This document shows, piece by piece, positions 1 to 11,457 of a stretch of 64,000 nucleotides of DNA. The DNA comes from Macrotis lagotis (lineage: Eukaryota > Chordata > Mammalia > Peramelemorphia > Peramelidae): the NCBI RefSeq assembly GCF_037893015.1, contig NC_133658.1:285453719-285517718 (forward strand), written 5' to 3'. How positions within the stretch are numbered: position 1 is the stretch's first letter; each line of letters starts with the position of its first letter. The translations under genes and the position numbers were made by a program. Under the pieces are notes generated by a model. The model had not been told where the DNA came from. It did not search any database and saw only the letters and a program-made list of their open reading frames with translations.

Positions 1-110
1 GGACAGGAATGAAAGATTTTGGTTTTTGGGGGTTTTTTTGCCTTTGTCTCCCCAAGGTTTAACACACTGCTTGGCACACAATAAGCTTGTAAAAGGTATT
101 TGTGGATTGA
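1..110 (+). repeat. L2 LINE 3'-end relic
   Basis: The stretch resembles the L2 3' end: 'ctccccaaggtttaacac', then 'gcttggcacacaataag', then a short run like 'aggtatttgtggattga'. This is a short, diverged match made by eye. Confidence 0.4.
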
Positions 111-191
111 AAGAAAGGATCTTAGTGATTATATGGTCCATCCTCATTTTATAGATGGGGAAATTGAGATCCAGAGATGATATACATATAT

Positions 192-246
<55 letters not shown>

Positions 247-395
247 TACACATATATAAAATACATAAATTCCCTAGTTTTGTAGGAGAATGACAGATAA
301 GTTAAATGAATTGTCCAAGGTCACACAGTTAGAGAGAGGTAGAATTGAAACAATACCCTAATGTCTAGGTCCTAGGGAATTATGAAATCATATAA
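111..395 (-). repeat. MIR-like SINE relic split by an AC microsatellite
   Basis: The reverse MIR motifs 'attttatagatggggaaatt' and 'ccaaggtcacacagttag' lie on either side of a dinucleotide run. The two halves read as one old SINE in which the microsatellite expanded. Confidence 0.45.
195..250. repeat. (AC)n microsatellite
   Basis: About 28 nearly perfect AC units, flanked by degenerate TA/CA sequence. Confidence 0.95.
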
Positions 396-418
396 TCTCT
401 GATGGAAGGGCTCTTAGA

Positions 419-620
419 ATAGTGGTCTCCAAACTTTCTGATTAAGCATCCTTTTAAGAAAAAAATTTTGAAATATATATTACCCAATATGCCCATATTT
501 ATTTAATTTTATAGTTTAACTACTAATAATTGTGTACATTGTAAAACTTATCTACAAATCTTTATGAGGATAAATAATAAAAATATATTTTAAATACATT
601 AACAAATATACTTTAAAAGG
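419..620. mobile_element. hAT-like DNA transposon fragment
   Basis: The left end 'agtggtctccaaactttctg' resembles the CAGTGGTCTCCAAACTTT-type terminus of nonautonomous hAT elements and is followed by AT-rich body. I did not find the opposite terminus, so this is a fragment and the family is an inference. Confidence 0.35.
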
Positions 621-781
621 ATGATATAAAGATGAATATTTGATCCTGGCATTAATAGGGAGTCATTGGTATTTATTGAGCATATAATCATATAATCAGA
701 CCAGAAATTTATAAAAATCATTTTGGCAGATCTGTGGAAAATGGATTGGACAAAGGAAAGATTTGAAGAAAGGAGTTCAAT

Positions 782-970
782 GAGAAGTTGTTCAGTCATT
801 TCAGTCATGTTCAACTCTTCAAGACTCCATGACCCTTCTTGGCAGAGATAACTGGAGCTGTTTACCATTTCCTTCTCCAGTTCATTTTGCAGATGAGGAA
901 ACTAAGGCAAACAGGGTTGAGTAATTTGCTCAGGCTCACACAGTTAGTAAAGGTCTAAGGGCTTAGAAGA
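782..970 (-). mobile_element. Marsupial tRNA-derived SINE (long-bodied class)
   Basis: Reverse-orientation body with 'ttgttcagtcatttcagtca', 'ccatttccttctccagttca' and 'cagatgaggaaactaaggca', ending in a tRNA-like part. It is the same class as the copies at 14.5, 27.7, 28.3, 35.3, 44.3 and 49.5 kb. I cannot assign a repeat-database name with certainty. Confidence 0.65.
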
Positions 971-1074
971 CTATGTATTAATTCAAAACCATGATAAAGA
1001 GAATTGTGATAGCAAATACTGTCCACATGCAGATTAAAGCATGTTATTTTCATTTTCTTTGGTTTATTTCATGC

Positions 1075-1247
1075 TTTTCCCCCCCTTTGTTCTGTTTCTT
1101 CTTTCACAACATGACTAATGTGGAAATATATTTAACATGACTGAATGTATATAATCTATATAAAATTGTTTACTGTCTTGGGGGAGGAGGAGGGAGAGAG
1201 AGAAAAAATTTGCAACTCGAAGTCATAAAAAAACAATGTTGAAAACT
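1075..1247 (+). mobile_element. L1 3'-UTR fragment
   Basis: The order 'ttctttcacaacatgactaa', a G-rich stretch, 'aaaaaatttgcaactcgaag' and 'caatgttgaaaact' matches the 3' end of the L1 copy at 26.2-27.6 kb. It is truncated at its 5' side. Confidence 0.6.
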
Positions 1248-1389
1248 TTGTTTTGCAAGGCAATGGGGTTAAGTGGCTTGCCCAAGGCCACACAACTAGG
1301 TAATTATTAAGTGTCTGAGGTCGGATTTGAATTCAGGTACTCCTGACTCCAGGGACCGTCTTCTATCCACTGCACTACCTAGCCACCTC
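1248..1389 (-). mobile_element. Marsupial tRNA-derived SINE (short class)
   Basis: Reverse copy of the dominant SINE of the window: 'ttttgcaaggcaatggggtt', 'cacacaactaggtaattatt', ending 'actacctagccacct'. It sits at the 3' end of the preceding L1 fragment. Confidence 0.85.
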
Positions 1390-1429
1390 TGAAAAATTTA
1401 AAAAATAAAATAAAAAGACAGTAAGGGCT

Positions 1430-1510
1430 GTTTCGTTCCTTGTATTTTGTATTCCTAGCACCTAGCAATAATACTTGGCATATGTGGATACTTTATTAAT
1501 TAATGTTTAT
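1430..1510 (+). repeat. L2 3'-end fragment
   Basis: 'gtattcctagcacctagcaa' followed by a 'cttggcatatg' and 'aatgtttattaatgg' tail resembles the terminal L2 consensus. It is a short relic. Confidence 0.4.
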
Positions 1511-1806
1511 TAATGGATTGATTGAGACAGAGAGAAAAATTCAGAGGTAATTGCAATAGATCAGGGGAAAGATGAAGAGGACTGAAGTTTAGTGAATGAG
1601 GAAAGAAGAGGGGGAGGAGAATGTTGCTGTGAAGGTGTCTATGATAAGATAGAGCAACTTTTGGAATATTGGCATGAGGACTCAAGGATGACCCCAAGAG
1701 GTCAATAGAAGAATGGAAATGCCTCAACAGCAATAGGAGAATGTGGAGGAGAAATAGATTTGGGGGAAAAGAATAAAATGAAATGGATGATGCTGATTGC
1801 AATCTA

Positions 1807-2175
1807 TTAGGACAGCTAGATGGTAGATAGTGATTAGCGCTCTAGCCCTGAAGTCAAGAAGACCTGAGTTCAAAACCAGCCTCATACCCTTACTAGCTGT
1901 GTGACCTTGGGCAAGTCACTAAACCATAGTTGCCTCCCTTCCAGGGTCATCTCCAATCATACTGATTCATAGTTGGTCACTGGACCCAGATGGCTCCAGA
2001 GGAAAAAGTGAGGTTAGTGACTTAGCATGGTACCCCCTCACTCAAATTCAATTCACTTGTTTCTCATTCTGTCATTTCCCTGATGTCATGGTCTGCTTTG
2101 AGATTAAAGAATAAACATCATCATCATCATCATCATCATCATCATTCATTCATTCATTCATTCATTCATTCATTC
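1807..2175 (+). mobile_element. tRNA-derived SINE with RTE-type 3' body and microsatellite tail
   Basis: A tRNA-like 5' part ('ggacagctagatggtagata', 'gctgtgtgaccttgggcaag') is followed by a distinct 3' body. Its landmarks are 'cactggacccagatggctcc', 'gtgaggttagtgacttag' and 'ccctgatgtcatggtctgct'. The element ends in a simple repeat instead of poly(A), as RTE-mobilised SINEs do: (CAT)n from 2116, then (CATT)n to about 2175. Confidence 0.75.
2116..2175. repeat. (CAT)n / (CATT)n microsatellite tail
   Basis: About ten CAT units pass directly into about seven CATT units. This is the tail of the preceding SINE. Confidence 0.9.
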
Positions 2176-3497
2176 TGTATAACTGACAGACCTTTCCCCA
2201 TCCCCCCTGAAAAGGGTATGGATGATGAGGAGGAGGTGGGGCTCTTTCTCGTTCATCATTATTCTGGAAAACAAAGGTGTATCTGGTGAAGCCAGGTGGG
2301 GGGGAGGGGAGAGGGGATGGGGAAGGGGAGGGGATTGAACCACTGTCCTTGGAAGCTAACTTCAGAACTCAGCTAAAGGAAGCCAGTGGTGGAAGAGGAC
2401 AAAGTGGAGTGAATGGGTGAAAGGAATGGTAAAGTTGCTTGGAAAATAAGTCCAGACATGCTATTGAAGAGACAGTTGGATACAATCTATATTCCATTCT
2501 CTTGTTGATCACATATCCTTTAGGACCATGCCACAGATCCCTGGGGGTCAAGTCACAGTTCTACTTTGGAGACTATTTCCTTAAAATACTCATTTGATAG
2601 GTATGGAAAATAGGGACTTCAGGGTCCCTCTTGGTTCTAATACCCATCACCATCTATGTGGCCTTCTCTAAGCTTCACTTTCTTCATCTATAAAATGGAA
2701 ATTATAATACTTGCACTAATGAGGTTACATTGTTGTTGTAAGAGGAGTGCTTTATTATAAGTGACAATAAATTTGGAAGGGAGAAAGAAGTCCCAAAGCA
2801 TGTGGTCCAGTCAGGGAAGACAGACCCACAGGGACATGAGGATCAGAAGGGCAGCCTGGACAGAGGTCAGCAAGGGTAGCAATACCACAATTGAGCAATG
2901 GTCTAGAAAGGGGCCAGGGAAGATGAGCTTGGCTGATTCTCACTTTCCCCCTGGGTTGGGCTTGGAGACAAGCCTAAATTCAAGGGGGACTTGGCTATAT
3001 TGAAATACAGAGTTTGAAGGGCCAAGTCTCAAGATGTTAAATCAGAGTTCAATTAGAAGAAACATAAAAGGTTACTCCAGGCTAAATAAATAAGATAATT
3101 GAGGAGGAAGAACATCATAATACACTGATGATCTATTAGCAAGTTCCCAAGGCAGTACTGTCTGATCCTAGTTTGTGAGAATAGAATAATGCCACCTTGG
3201 ACTTATTAGCCACAACCAATGAATGCATTATTGATAGTTGTATTTGGGAGCAGAGCAAGACTTCATTAAAACAACAGTGTCCAAGACAATTTGGAGATCT
3301 CAGAAAGTGTGCTTCTACCTAATTCTTCTCTACTTGGGCTCCACATATTAACTCAGCTGCATCAAACTTCCTAGTCCAGGGACCCATTCTAATACAATTT
3401 AATACAATTAAATACAATTTAATATTTTACTAACAGGACCACCAAATGCAGAAGCTCAAAATTTGAGAGGTTCCATAAATTTGAGAGGTTCCTTAAA
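2176..3497. other. No gene seen; one MIR relic
   Basis: 2290-2340 is a G-rich purine tract. 2600-2745 holds a plus-strand MIR-like relic ('cttcatctataaaatgga'). I recognise nothing else. Confidence 0.4.
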
Positions 3498-3655
3498 TTG
3501 TTTTTTTTTTTAGGTTTTTGCAAGGCAAACAGGGTTAAGTGGCTTGCCCAAGGCCATACAGCTAGGTAATTATTAAGTGTCTGAGATCAGATTTGAACCC
3601 AGGTACTCCTGACTCCAAGGCCAGTGCTTTATCCACTACACCACCTAGCTGCCCC
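3498..3655 (-). mobile_element. Marsupial tRNA-derived SINE (short class)
   Basis: T-rich start, then 'aggtttttgcaaggcaaaca', 'ggccatacagctaggtaatt' and terminal 'cacctagctgcccc'. The flanks share 'taaattgttttt' on both sides, which looks like a target-site duplication. Confidence 0.88.
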
Positions 3656-5790
3656 TGAATTATTTTGCCTAAATTGTTTTTCAAATAATTTTTGACTCCC
3701 CAAGAAGACTGGGATCCCAAGAAATGAAGTCAAATCTTTTGTGTCTCGCATGGCACAGAACACAAGGAGACATCAGAGGGTCATTGATTTAGAGTTACAG
3801 TGAGGAGAAAAAAAATACACACTAAATAGAATTGAAATGTTAGCATCAAGCCAATTCTTTAAAACTCCTAAAAAGGACAAAAAACTCCCAAAGATGCCCC
3901 TTTCGCTTCTCCCATTATATACCTTACCTATTCCTCATTTTGTGCTTTTGTTCATTTTGTTTGTCTGTCTTCCCAAGTCCACCTCAAAAAAAGTGTCCCT
4001 TCCCATCTCTAAGGTGTGCCCTAACTAGAGAGGGTTGATTGTTAAATTTGTAGTTTGAAGGTTTATACTCAGGAATAAACAAATTCTACAAATCACAATT
4101 TAATTTATTGTGTTGCTGATTGCCTTGATTTAGGAAATACATGGAGAAAATATTAATAAGATTGATTAAACTTAAAAGTGTATTCTGTGTCAGAGAGCTG
4201 ATTGTTAAACATTTACCAACACCTCCCAATCCCACATTCTTCCTTTATCCATAAAAGGAGAAAGTATAATACAAAAAAGATGATTGACAGTTATTAGATT
4301 AGGGTTATAGTCTCACCTCTACCATATCCTCATCGTGTGACTTGACTGGTTGTGTGACTCTGAGCAAACAATCTCAACTATAAAATAGAATTTTTATGAT
4401 GATCATCATCATTATTATTATTATTAGCAAAAAATTAATTATTGCTATATGTACTAAGGGATATAAACACAAGCAAAAAGAAAGACAGTTGCTACCTTCA
4501 TGGAGTTTATGTTCTAATTATATTCTGTTGGGGGAAAACAATACATGAAGAGAGTACCGGGACCAGAGGAGTTTTGAGTCCAAAGAATAAGGGATGATTG
4601 ATTGACCTATCACTCTACCTCAAAATGGAGGTCTGAGGAAGAGCTTGAACAACTTCCTTCATCAACTTGTAATTGTTTGTGAGCACACGAATATAGAGAA
4701 AGATGCTTTATAAACTTTGAAGCATGATGTAAGTGTGAGCTAGTGTTATTACTGGACATTTTCTGAACTTTAGCCATCAGTCTCTTTTGTAAAATAAGGG
4801 AGTCAGACCTAGATTTTCCTCAAGTTCCCTTTCAGTTGTACCATTCTACATTTTAAACTCTAATATTGAAGTATCTTCTAGCATTCATGTTCTATAGTCT
4901 AACCTCCCTTCTGGCTTCCACATTCTCTAGTTTGAATATACTTTTTCTTATTCTACTTGTCATGACTACATAACAATGACAAAGGTCCTATGTGGTTTCA
5001 ACTGGATGGATCAGTCAATAAATAATAGAGTCCTAAGGGAGAATTCCTTCCTATTTGCTGCTAAATATATGTAACATTGACATATCTTGCCATCCTTGCC
5101 TCCAGGCACCACATGGCAGAGAAACTGAGGAAGAGGCAGCAGATCATGTGTCTAGCCATTGCCTTCATGTATGTCATCCTATAGGATCAATGAAGAAGAG
5201 AAAGGGTACCATATTCAGTTTTGTTATTTGAAATTCTGAAGATGGATTTCATTGGGCCATGAAAGCTCCAAGTAATTGCTAGACCCTCACCCTGTCTGGA
5301 GAAAGGGAACCAGCAAGGAGACAGAATGGGCCTTAATAAATGGGAGAATCTGGGCTAAGTGCAAACACTTCCAGACTTGAGTTAATTCTCTCCCTGGCCT
5401 GGGTGGAACATCAAGACCACTTTGAGCTGAAGATATTTTAAGTCTAGAATCAATTCACTGGCAATGGAAACAGTAGTAACTCTTCAGCCATAAAGGCCTT
5501 TAGAAAGGGGCTTCTGAGGGAGGGGCTGTTGAGATTTTTAAAGAAAAAGCAGAGTTGTTTTCTGAGCTGTCTGTGTGTATGCTAAGGAATGGAGAGAGCT
5601 GTCATGTCTATAAACAGAAGCAGCTGCTGAAATGAGTGATTTCATGACTCCACAATGAGCCACCTTAGACAGGACTGTCTTTCACCCTCCCTTCCCACTG
5701 TTTGGTCGACTGAAAATGGTGGAGCATAACACTCAGCCTTCCCTCTCCACCCCCCCCCCCCCACAAAAAAAAGGAAAGCTTCTTCTCCCC
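3656..5790. other. Mostly unassigned sequence with weak L2 and MIR relics
   Basis: 4430-4545 resembles a reverse L2 3' end ('tatgtactaagggatataaa', 'catggagtttatgttctaat'). 4660-4860 has a plus-strand MIR-like tail. 5113-5184 is a 23-codon ORF behind a splice-acceptor-like tract and is treated as a finding. The rest shows no recognised feature. A poly-C run lies near 5750. Confidence 0.35.
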
Positions 5791-5809
5791 AATTGAAATC
5801 TATTTAATC

Positions 5810-6115
5810 CAATCCAATGAGCCTTAGTTGAACACCTACTATGTACTTCAACCTGTTCTAGATACAGCAGAGAAAGCATCTCCAACCCAACTTACCCCAC
5901 TCCCTCACCCTATTATCAGTCAACTCTCCCTGACTGCCCCCCTTCCACCACTGGCTTCCTGTGACTGAGTTTGTAAACTAGGAGAGAGTTTATAGTCTAC
6001 AAAGAGAGATAAAATGCTTACACAAATAATTACAATACAAAGCAGGATGTGACAAATATCCCAAGGGAGATACAGACCTAAGGCCATGAGAGTCTCAGGG
6101 AGTGATAGTATATTT
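5810..6115 (-). repeat. L2 3'-end relic
   Basis: 'agttgaacacctactatgta', then 'gagagtttatagtctac' and 'aatacaaagcaggatgtgac', follow the reverse L2 terminal consensus with interruptions. Confidence 0.4.
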
Positions 6116-7455
6116 CTGACTGGGGAGGGAAAAGAGAAAGTTCAGAGGAGAAAGTAGCAGCAATTGAATTGGTCCTTTCAATGTGGGTAGGATTTTGATG
6201 GCTAGAGATGGGGGGTGGAAAGGAATTCTATGCAATAACAATTACTAAGACAAGGATTCTTGGAATCATAGAAGTATAAGATTCTAATCCAGGGTTCTTT
6301 GCACCACATCATGCTAACAACCGCAGCTCATGATCAGTTACCCAATCTTTGTGTTCACATCAACCAGGTTCAGTATTGAGGGTTTCTCAATAATCATCTC
6401 TTTGACTTGTGCACCCATCCAGTGTATCCCCTGGAGACATTATAATTTGGTTTGTGTCTAGGTTTCCGCAGCAAAAGGAAAAGGTCCCTTGGCTCCCATG
6501 GAAACACTCAGGCTAAGAAAGCATCAAAATAGGATATTTTATTTCACTAGATTAAAGTCTATAAGAAGTCAAATCAAATTCCCATCCCTCTCCATCTTCC
6601 CCAAGGACCCATATATTTTTCTAGACATATAATTGCCCTGGGAGAGCATCCCCCTCCTCAAGGAGAGAGAACTAGGAGTTGTTAAGAAAATAAAGCAACA
6701 TTTCTCCCTGACCCTTTCTCATACATGATGAATTGCCACCTGCTAGAAACTTAAATAAATCTTAGACTTTTTCTATTAACCTAGCTGAGCCCCTCCCCCA
6801 GAAAAAAAGAACTTAAATTTGCTAAATAAATCAACTTGTAAGTCAAATAACTCACCCTACAGGGAGCCCCACTTTCCTCATTGACTTACACATCCTCTCT
6901 ACTATCACACTAGGTTTGAGGTCTCTCCCAATAGGGCAAGAAATCAAGGTTACTTTAGCACTGACACTCTTCCCCCAAACCAGAATAGTGTACCTGACTC
7001 ATGTACTAAGAAGAGTAAGATTCTAGTTCATTGTTATGTTATTAAGTCCACGAGGTCTCTAAGTCTAAAAATTATGTCACAAAGCCATTGACAACTCCAT
7101 TGCTGGTTCAAGGTCTTTCTAGCTTAGCCCAGAAACTCCTTATCATTCTGCTGCTATATTCAGAAGAGCAACCTACTTCTATCAACCTGCATCCTGCATC
7201 CAAGGTAGGAAATTCACGTCTATGTGTAGCTTCTCTTTGTTCTCTGACTTCATTTGTTCCCCGCCCACTGAAATCCTTTTAAAGATTGATCTTAAGGGCA
7301 CAATTTAAGGGCATGAACTAACCATAACTGTGTCAGTACCAAAGCAAAGACCTTCATCATTGGAACAATGAAGGCTTCATACATCATGTAAAGATCTTCA
7401 GAAAAGATAGGAGGGATTAGAGCATATGCCTGGTGTCACCTACCATACACGAATG
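6116..7455. other. No gene or assignable repeat seen
   Basis: Ordinary AT-rich intergenic sequence. ORFs are short and have no recognisable domain. Confidence 0.4.
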
Positions 7456-7459
7456 GCTT

Positions 7460-7644
7460 ATTAGGGATTCCACTCAGGTGCCATCTTTTGAGTAAAGCCT
7501 TCCTTTATCTTGTGAGCTATCTTGCAAAGTGTTCTCTCTCTCCTCAAACAACCTTGTATTATACTCATCTATCTATTCATCCATCTATTCATCCATCCAT
7601 CCATCCATTCATCTATCTAATCTATAACTTTCTATCTATCTATC

Positions 7645-7699
<55 letters not shown>

Positions 7700-7830
7700 G
7701 TTTCATGAATCTACTAGACTTAAGAAGGGACTATTTGTTGTTGCTTTTTGAAATATCTAGGTCCTTAGCAAGTGCTTTAAACAATGAAAACAGTTAATAA
7801 CATTTTGTTGAATTGAATTTCATTGAGAAG
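7460..7830 (+). repeat. L2 relic with an internal tetranucleotide microsatellite
   Basis: 'gtaaagccttcctttatctt' upstream and 'cttaagaagggactatttgt' downstream of the microsatellite fit the L2 3' region in plus orientation. The simple repeat has expanded between them. Confidence 0.5.
7566..7700. repeat. (CTAT)n/(CATC)n microsatellite
   Basis: A CATC/CATT-rich part followed by about 18 near-perfect CTAT units. The Ser/Ile/Tyr-rich ORF across it is only the translated repeat. Confidence 0.93.
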
Positions 7831-8400
7831 AATGTATTTGGTGGGCATTACAGCTGTTGAAAGAGAACAATGGGAGATAACTAGAAAGGGATCATAGATA
7901 GGCTCCCTAATCCCAAAGAATCTGTGATACAAGTTCTTATTAGAAGTGTTTATAATTCAAACCAAATTGAACTAACCAATCTATGACAGTGACCAGAGAA
8001 GAGCCCAAGGGGTTCCTAATCATCATGATGTAGGAGTGACCAGAAAGAGAATCTATTCTTCAAGTGGCCCCTGTAATTTTCTTCTTTCTTTGCCTTGCCT
8101 CATTTTGCTGCCAGAGTGTTGTTTTTCCACACACTTTTGACAAACCAATGGTGTGATGAGGAATCAGCCGAGGAAGGCTCAAGTGAGGTTCCAAAGCCAA
8201 TTGTGGGCAGAAAGAGAGACAACCAGCTTCTTTGGCTGTATGTTGGAGCATTTGGCTGTATAGTGAAGCAAGGTGGCTCCCAATAAAATCATACTTAGGA
8301 CTCATTGTGTTTTCATCTCCAAAATTCTCTAAAAGGATCAACTTTAGTCTTTATGCCCAAGTAGTGTCTCAGTAAACACCTTGGTTTGCTTACATAAAGG
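7831..8400. other. No gene or assignable repeat seen
   Basis: Both strands carry short ORFs at about 8060-8340 without domains or splice context. I see no support for a gene. Confidence 0.35.
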
Positions 8401-8939
8401 CAGTCCTGACTTTTAGAAACAAAGAATCATAGAAAATTCAAGCTGTAAGGAAATTTATAACAGAGAATATTAAAGCAAAGAATGTCGGAGCTGTAAGAAA
8501 ATCTGGAGCAGGAGTTCTTAACCTGGAATCCATAGAATCCTAATTTAAGGAGAAGTAGATACTTGGATGGGAAAAAATAACAAAAATGTATTCACTGCCC
8601 TCTGAAAGTATTTTATATTCTCTTCATATATTAAAGATGTTATTCTTCTGAAAAGGGGTCCATAGGCTTCAATGGGAATACCAAAAGAATCCATGATAAT
8701 ACATAAAAAGTGAAGAACCTTTGACTTCTAACTTAGAGTACAAAAAGATGCCAGCATTGGAAGGGATCTTGAAATATTGACAGAATTAAGTGGTACCTTA
8801 AAAAAATAACATCAAAGCTAGAAGGAATCTTAGACATCAATTTTTGAGACAGAAGAGAGGGAACATTAATTTATTGTTTATTATTAATAAATAATTATTA
8901 TTAATTAATGAAAATTATTAATTATTAAATAAGTATTTA

Positions 8940-9125
8940 TTAATAACTTACTATGTGCTGGGCCCTATGTACTTTACAAATATTATCTCCATTGATTCTC
9001 AGTTGAAGTTGAGACTAAAGAAAATTAAGTGACTTGCCTAAAGGCACATAAAGCATCTGAGATTGGATTTTAATTCAGGGTTTCCTGATTCTTGGTTCAG
9101 TGATAGAGATCCACTACTCTACTTA
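8940..9125 (-). repeat. MIR-like SINE relic within the tandem array
   Basis: 'cttactatgtgctgggccct', 'gacttgcctaaaggcacata' and 'actctacttagctgctt' give a diverged reverse MIR-type SINE. Confidence 0.5.
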
Positions 9126-9377
9126 GCTGCTTCAAGAGACTTTAAAGTAGAAATACTAGAGCTAGAAGGAACTTCAGAGGCAGAAGGAATCTTGGCACAA
9201 AACATTAAAGATGGAAAATATTCTAGAATGTCAGAATTAGAAGGGAATCTTAGAATACAGATTGTCAGAACTGGAAAGCATCTTAGATCACAGAATATTT
9301 GAATCAGAAGTAATTTAGAATAGAGAATGTCAGAGCTAAAAGGGATCTTAGAACTCAATATCAGAGCAGGAAGGAAC

Positions 9378-9885
9378 TTTATTTTTTTATTTTTTAAAGA
9401 TATATCCATTTAATATCCCAATTACAGGCAAAGATAATATTCTTTTTTTGTAAGATTTTGAGTTCAACATTTTTTCTTTCCTCTCTCTCTTTCTTCTTCC
9501 CTCCCCTTGACAGCTGAGTAATCTGGTATAGGTTATACAGGTATAATGTTAAATATATTCCATATTTGTCAAGTTAGGAAAGAAGAATCACAATAAAAGG
9601 GAACCAAAAAACCATGAGAAGGCAAAAAAACCGTAAAGCATAAAGCAAATTTTTACAAAATGGAAAATAGTATGTTTTAGCCAGCATTCAGACTCCATAA
9701 TACTTTCTCTTGATGTAAATGATATTTTCCATCACAAGTCCTTTAGAATTGAATTGTCTTTGATCACTGTACTACTGAGGAGAGCTAAACCCATCATAGC
9801 TGATCATCACACAATGTTGCTATTAATGTGTGCAATATTCTCTTGGTTCTGCTCACTTCAAAGTCTTTCCAGGTTTCAGGAGGAA
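9378..9885 (-). mobile_element. L1 3' end inserted in the tandem array
   Basis: A T-rich start is followed by the reverse L1 3'-UTR and terminal ORF2 landmarks 'gttcaacattttttctttcc' and 'ctcttggttctgctcacttc'. The array motif 'aggaactt' stands on both sides, as expected for a short target-site duplication. Confidence 0.75.
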
Positions 9886-10205
9886 CTTTTAAAAAGAAAA
9901 TATTGGAACAAGAAGGGACCTGAGAACACAGAATTTCAGAATTAGAAAGGAGCTTGAAACACAGAGTTTTAGAGCTGAAAGTGATGTTGGGTCATAGAAT
10001 GTCAGAATCAAAAGGGATCTTAGTACTAAGAATGTCAGAGCCAGAAGGAACTTGAGAAAAAAATGTCAGATGTCAGATCTAGAAAAACCTTGAAACACAG
10101 AATGTCAGAGTTAGAAGGGAGAACAGAAAAATGTCAGAGCTAAGAAGAAACTTAAGAACAGAGAATAATTGAGCTAGAATGGATCCTAGCAATCATCTAA
10201 ACTTA

Positions 10206-11348
10206 GCTCCTTGATCTTGTAGCTGGAAAAATTGAGACCCAGAGAAGAAAATCCCAAGCTAGTTAATGGTAGAGTCAATATTAGACTTTCAGAGGTAATA
10301 TGCTTCTGGTAATCACCACCAAGCTAGGGACAAGGTATATGCCACTATATGTCTTAGAAAAATATTGTTTCTCAACAGCAGTGGAATGAGGGACTCAGGG
10401 ATCTCCCTATTGATCAAGCGATCAAAATGACAAGTAGGAAAATAGAGGTCTTTATTAGGCATCCTTAAACTAGCAGGGGTCAAAAGAAAACAGTGAAAAG
10501 AGAAAGAGGGAGGGGAAAAAGAAGGATTCCGAGCTATCTCCTTCATCCACTCTAGCTCAGATAAAGCTAGACGTGTTCTGAATTCTCTCATTCTAATTGT
10601 TTCAAAAACCTCTCTTGACAGACACCATCTCATAGGTTTCCCTTTTGGGAAACTTCTCCTAATATTTAGCCTAAGTTTTCCATGTTATGCCAATCCTCCC
10701 ATTGATTCTCATTCCACTGTGTCTTCCAAATATTTAGCTCTATCTATCTTCCTTTCAGAGTCTCTCTCAGTCTTGCTTTCAAGATTGATCTGTTTGACTC
10801 TTTCCTTTCAAGCCCCTTCCTCCAGCCCAGCCACGTGAGTGTAAAGATAGATGTGGCCACGAGTTTCCAATATAAATCAGATTTCTTACAACACGCCAAA
10901 GTAGCATGTCCAACCTCCAGGTGCTAATAGAATCCATCAGGAGAAAGAAATGTCCATTGAAGGAATTGAAGCTGTTTGGAGAGTGCAATGGTGCTGATCC
11001 ACTACCCTGGGGCCAGAGAAGTGATCTTAGGGCAAAGGTCAGAAAGTTCAGACACACTTCAGCCTACTTAACTGTGCCTGGCCCTTTGCAGATTTACAAG
11101 ATGGATGATCCTACCAGTGGAAGTAACAGGTCTTGCAAGAACAGTTACGCCACCTGGAGGAAGTCGTCTCTTCTTTCTCCTCTTGTTCTGGCTGGATCTA
11201 TAGACCAGGTTAATGAAACCCTACTTGACCCACTGGTTCTGGTCAGCCATCTCTCTATTGCCTACTACATAGTCAAAAAGGCAAAGAGTATGATCCCAAG
11301 CAATAACTATCACCACTTTTGGAGAAATCCAATTATAACTTGACTTTT
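10206..11348. other. Unassigned region with a 145-codon ORF
   Basis: 10,206-10,310 is the tail of an old reverse SINE. At 10,906-11,343 (+) there is an open frame of 145 codons, the longest open frame I noticed in the window, with no recognisable domain, signal peptide or splice context. It ends six bases before the left arm of the inverted repeat. I do not call it a gene. Confidence 0.3.
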
Positions 11349-11457
11349 CAGAGATAATGGGTCCTATCTTCCTGAGAGGTTTCTCTTTTGTGAATAATGC
11401 CTTGATTTCTCAAAATGATCCTCAGATGTGTCTGAGGGCTGAGTGGAACTATATCAG
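11349..11457 (+). repeat. Left arm of a 109-bp inverted repeat
   Basis: This segment, starting 'cagagataatgggtcctatc', reappears in reverse complement at 12,863-12,972. I count three substitutions and one single-base indel, about 96% identity. Similarity stops abruptly at both edges. I found no matching direct repeats outside the arms. Confidence 0.9.

Larger units (their letters stand above)
633..1800 (-). repeat. L2 LINE relic in two pieces (633-780 and 1524-1800)
   Basis: Read on the plus strand, 633-780 follows the reverse complement of the L2 ORF2 C-terminal region (a 'gggagtcattggtatttatt' then 'atcattttggcag' pattern). Piece 1524-1800 continues it ('ggtaattgcaatag', 'tcaaggatgacc'). 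Younger SINE and L1 insertions separate the pieces. Confidence 0.55.
8405..10205. repeat. Degenerate tandem array, unit about 33 bp, interrupted
   Basis: Roughly twenty imperfect units share the pattern CTTAGAA-CACAGAATG then TCAGAGCTAGAAGGGAT. Clean runs lie at about 9185-9377 and 9900-10195. Sparser units are at 8405-8510 and 8728-8850. An old SINE relic (8940-9125) and a reverse L1 3' end (9378-9885) interrupt the array. The unit resembles the terminal motif of CR1/L3-like LINE relics elsewhere in the window (13,676 and 53,103), so the array may be an expansion of that end; this is an inference. Confidence 0.78.

Noticed and set aside
2083-2289. ORF with a run of ten histidines
   Set aside because: The histidines and the following Ser/Phe/Ile repeats are the translated (CAT)n/(CATT)n tail of a SINE.
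7488-7751. 87-codon ORF
   Set aside because: It is mostly a translated tetranucleotide microsatellite inside an L2 relic.
8405-10205. CRISPR-like regular spacing
   Set aside because: The units are degenerate and contiguous, with no unique spacers, and the genome is mammalian.
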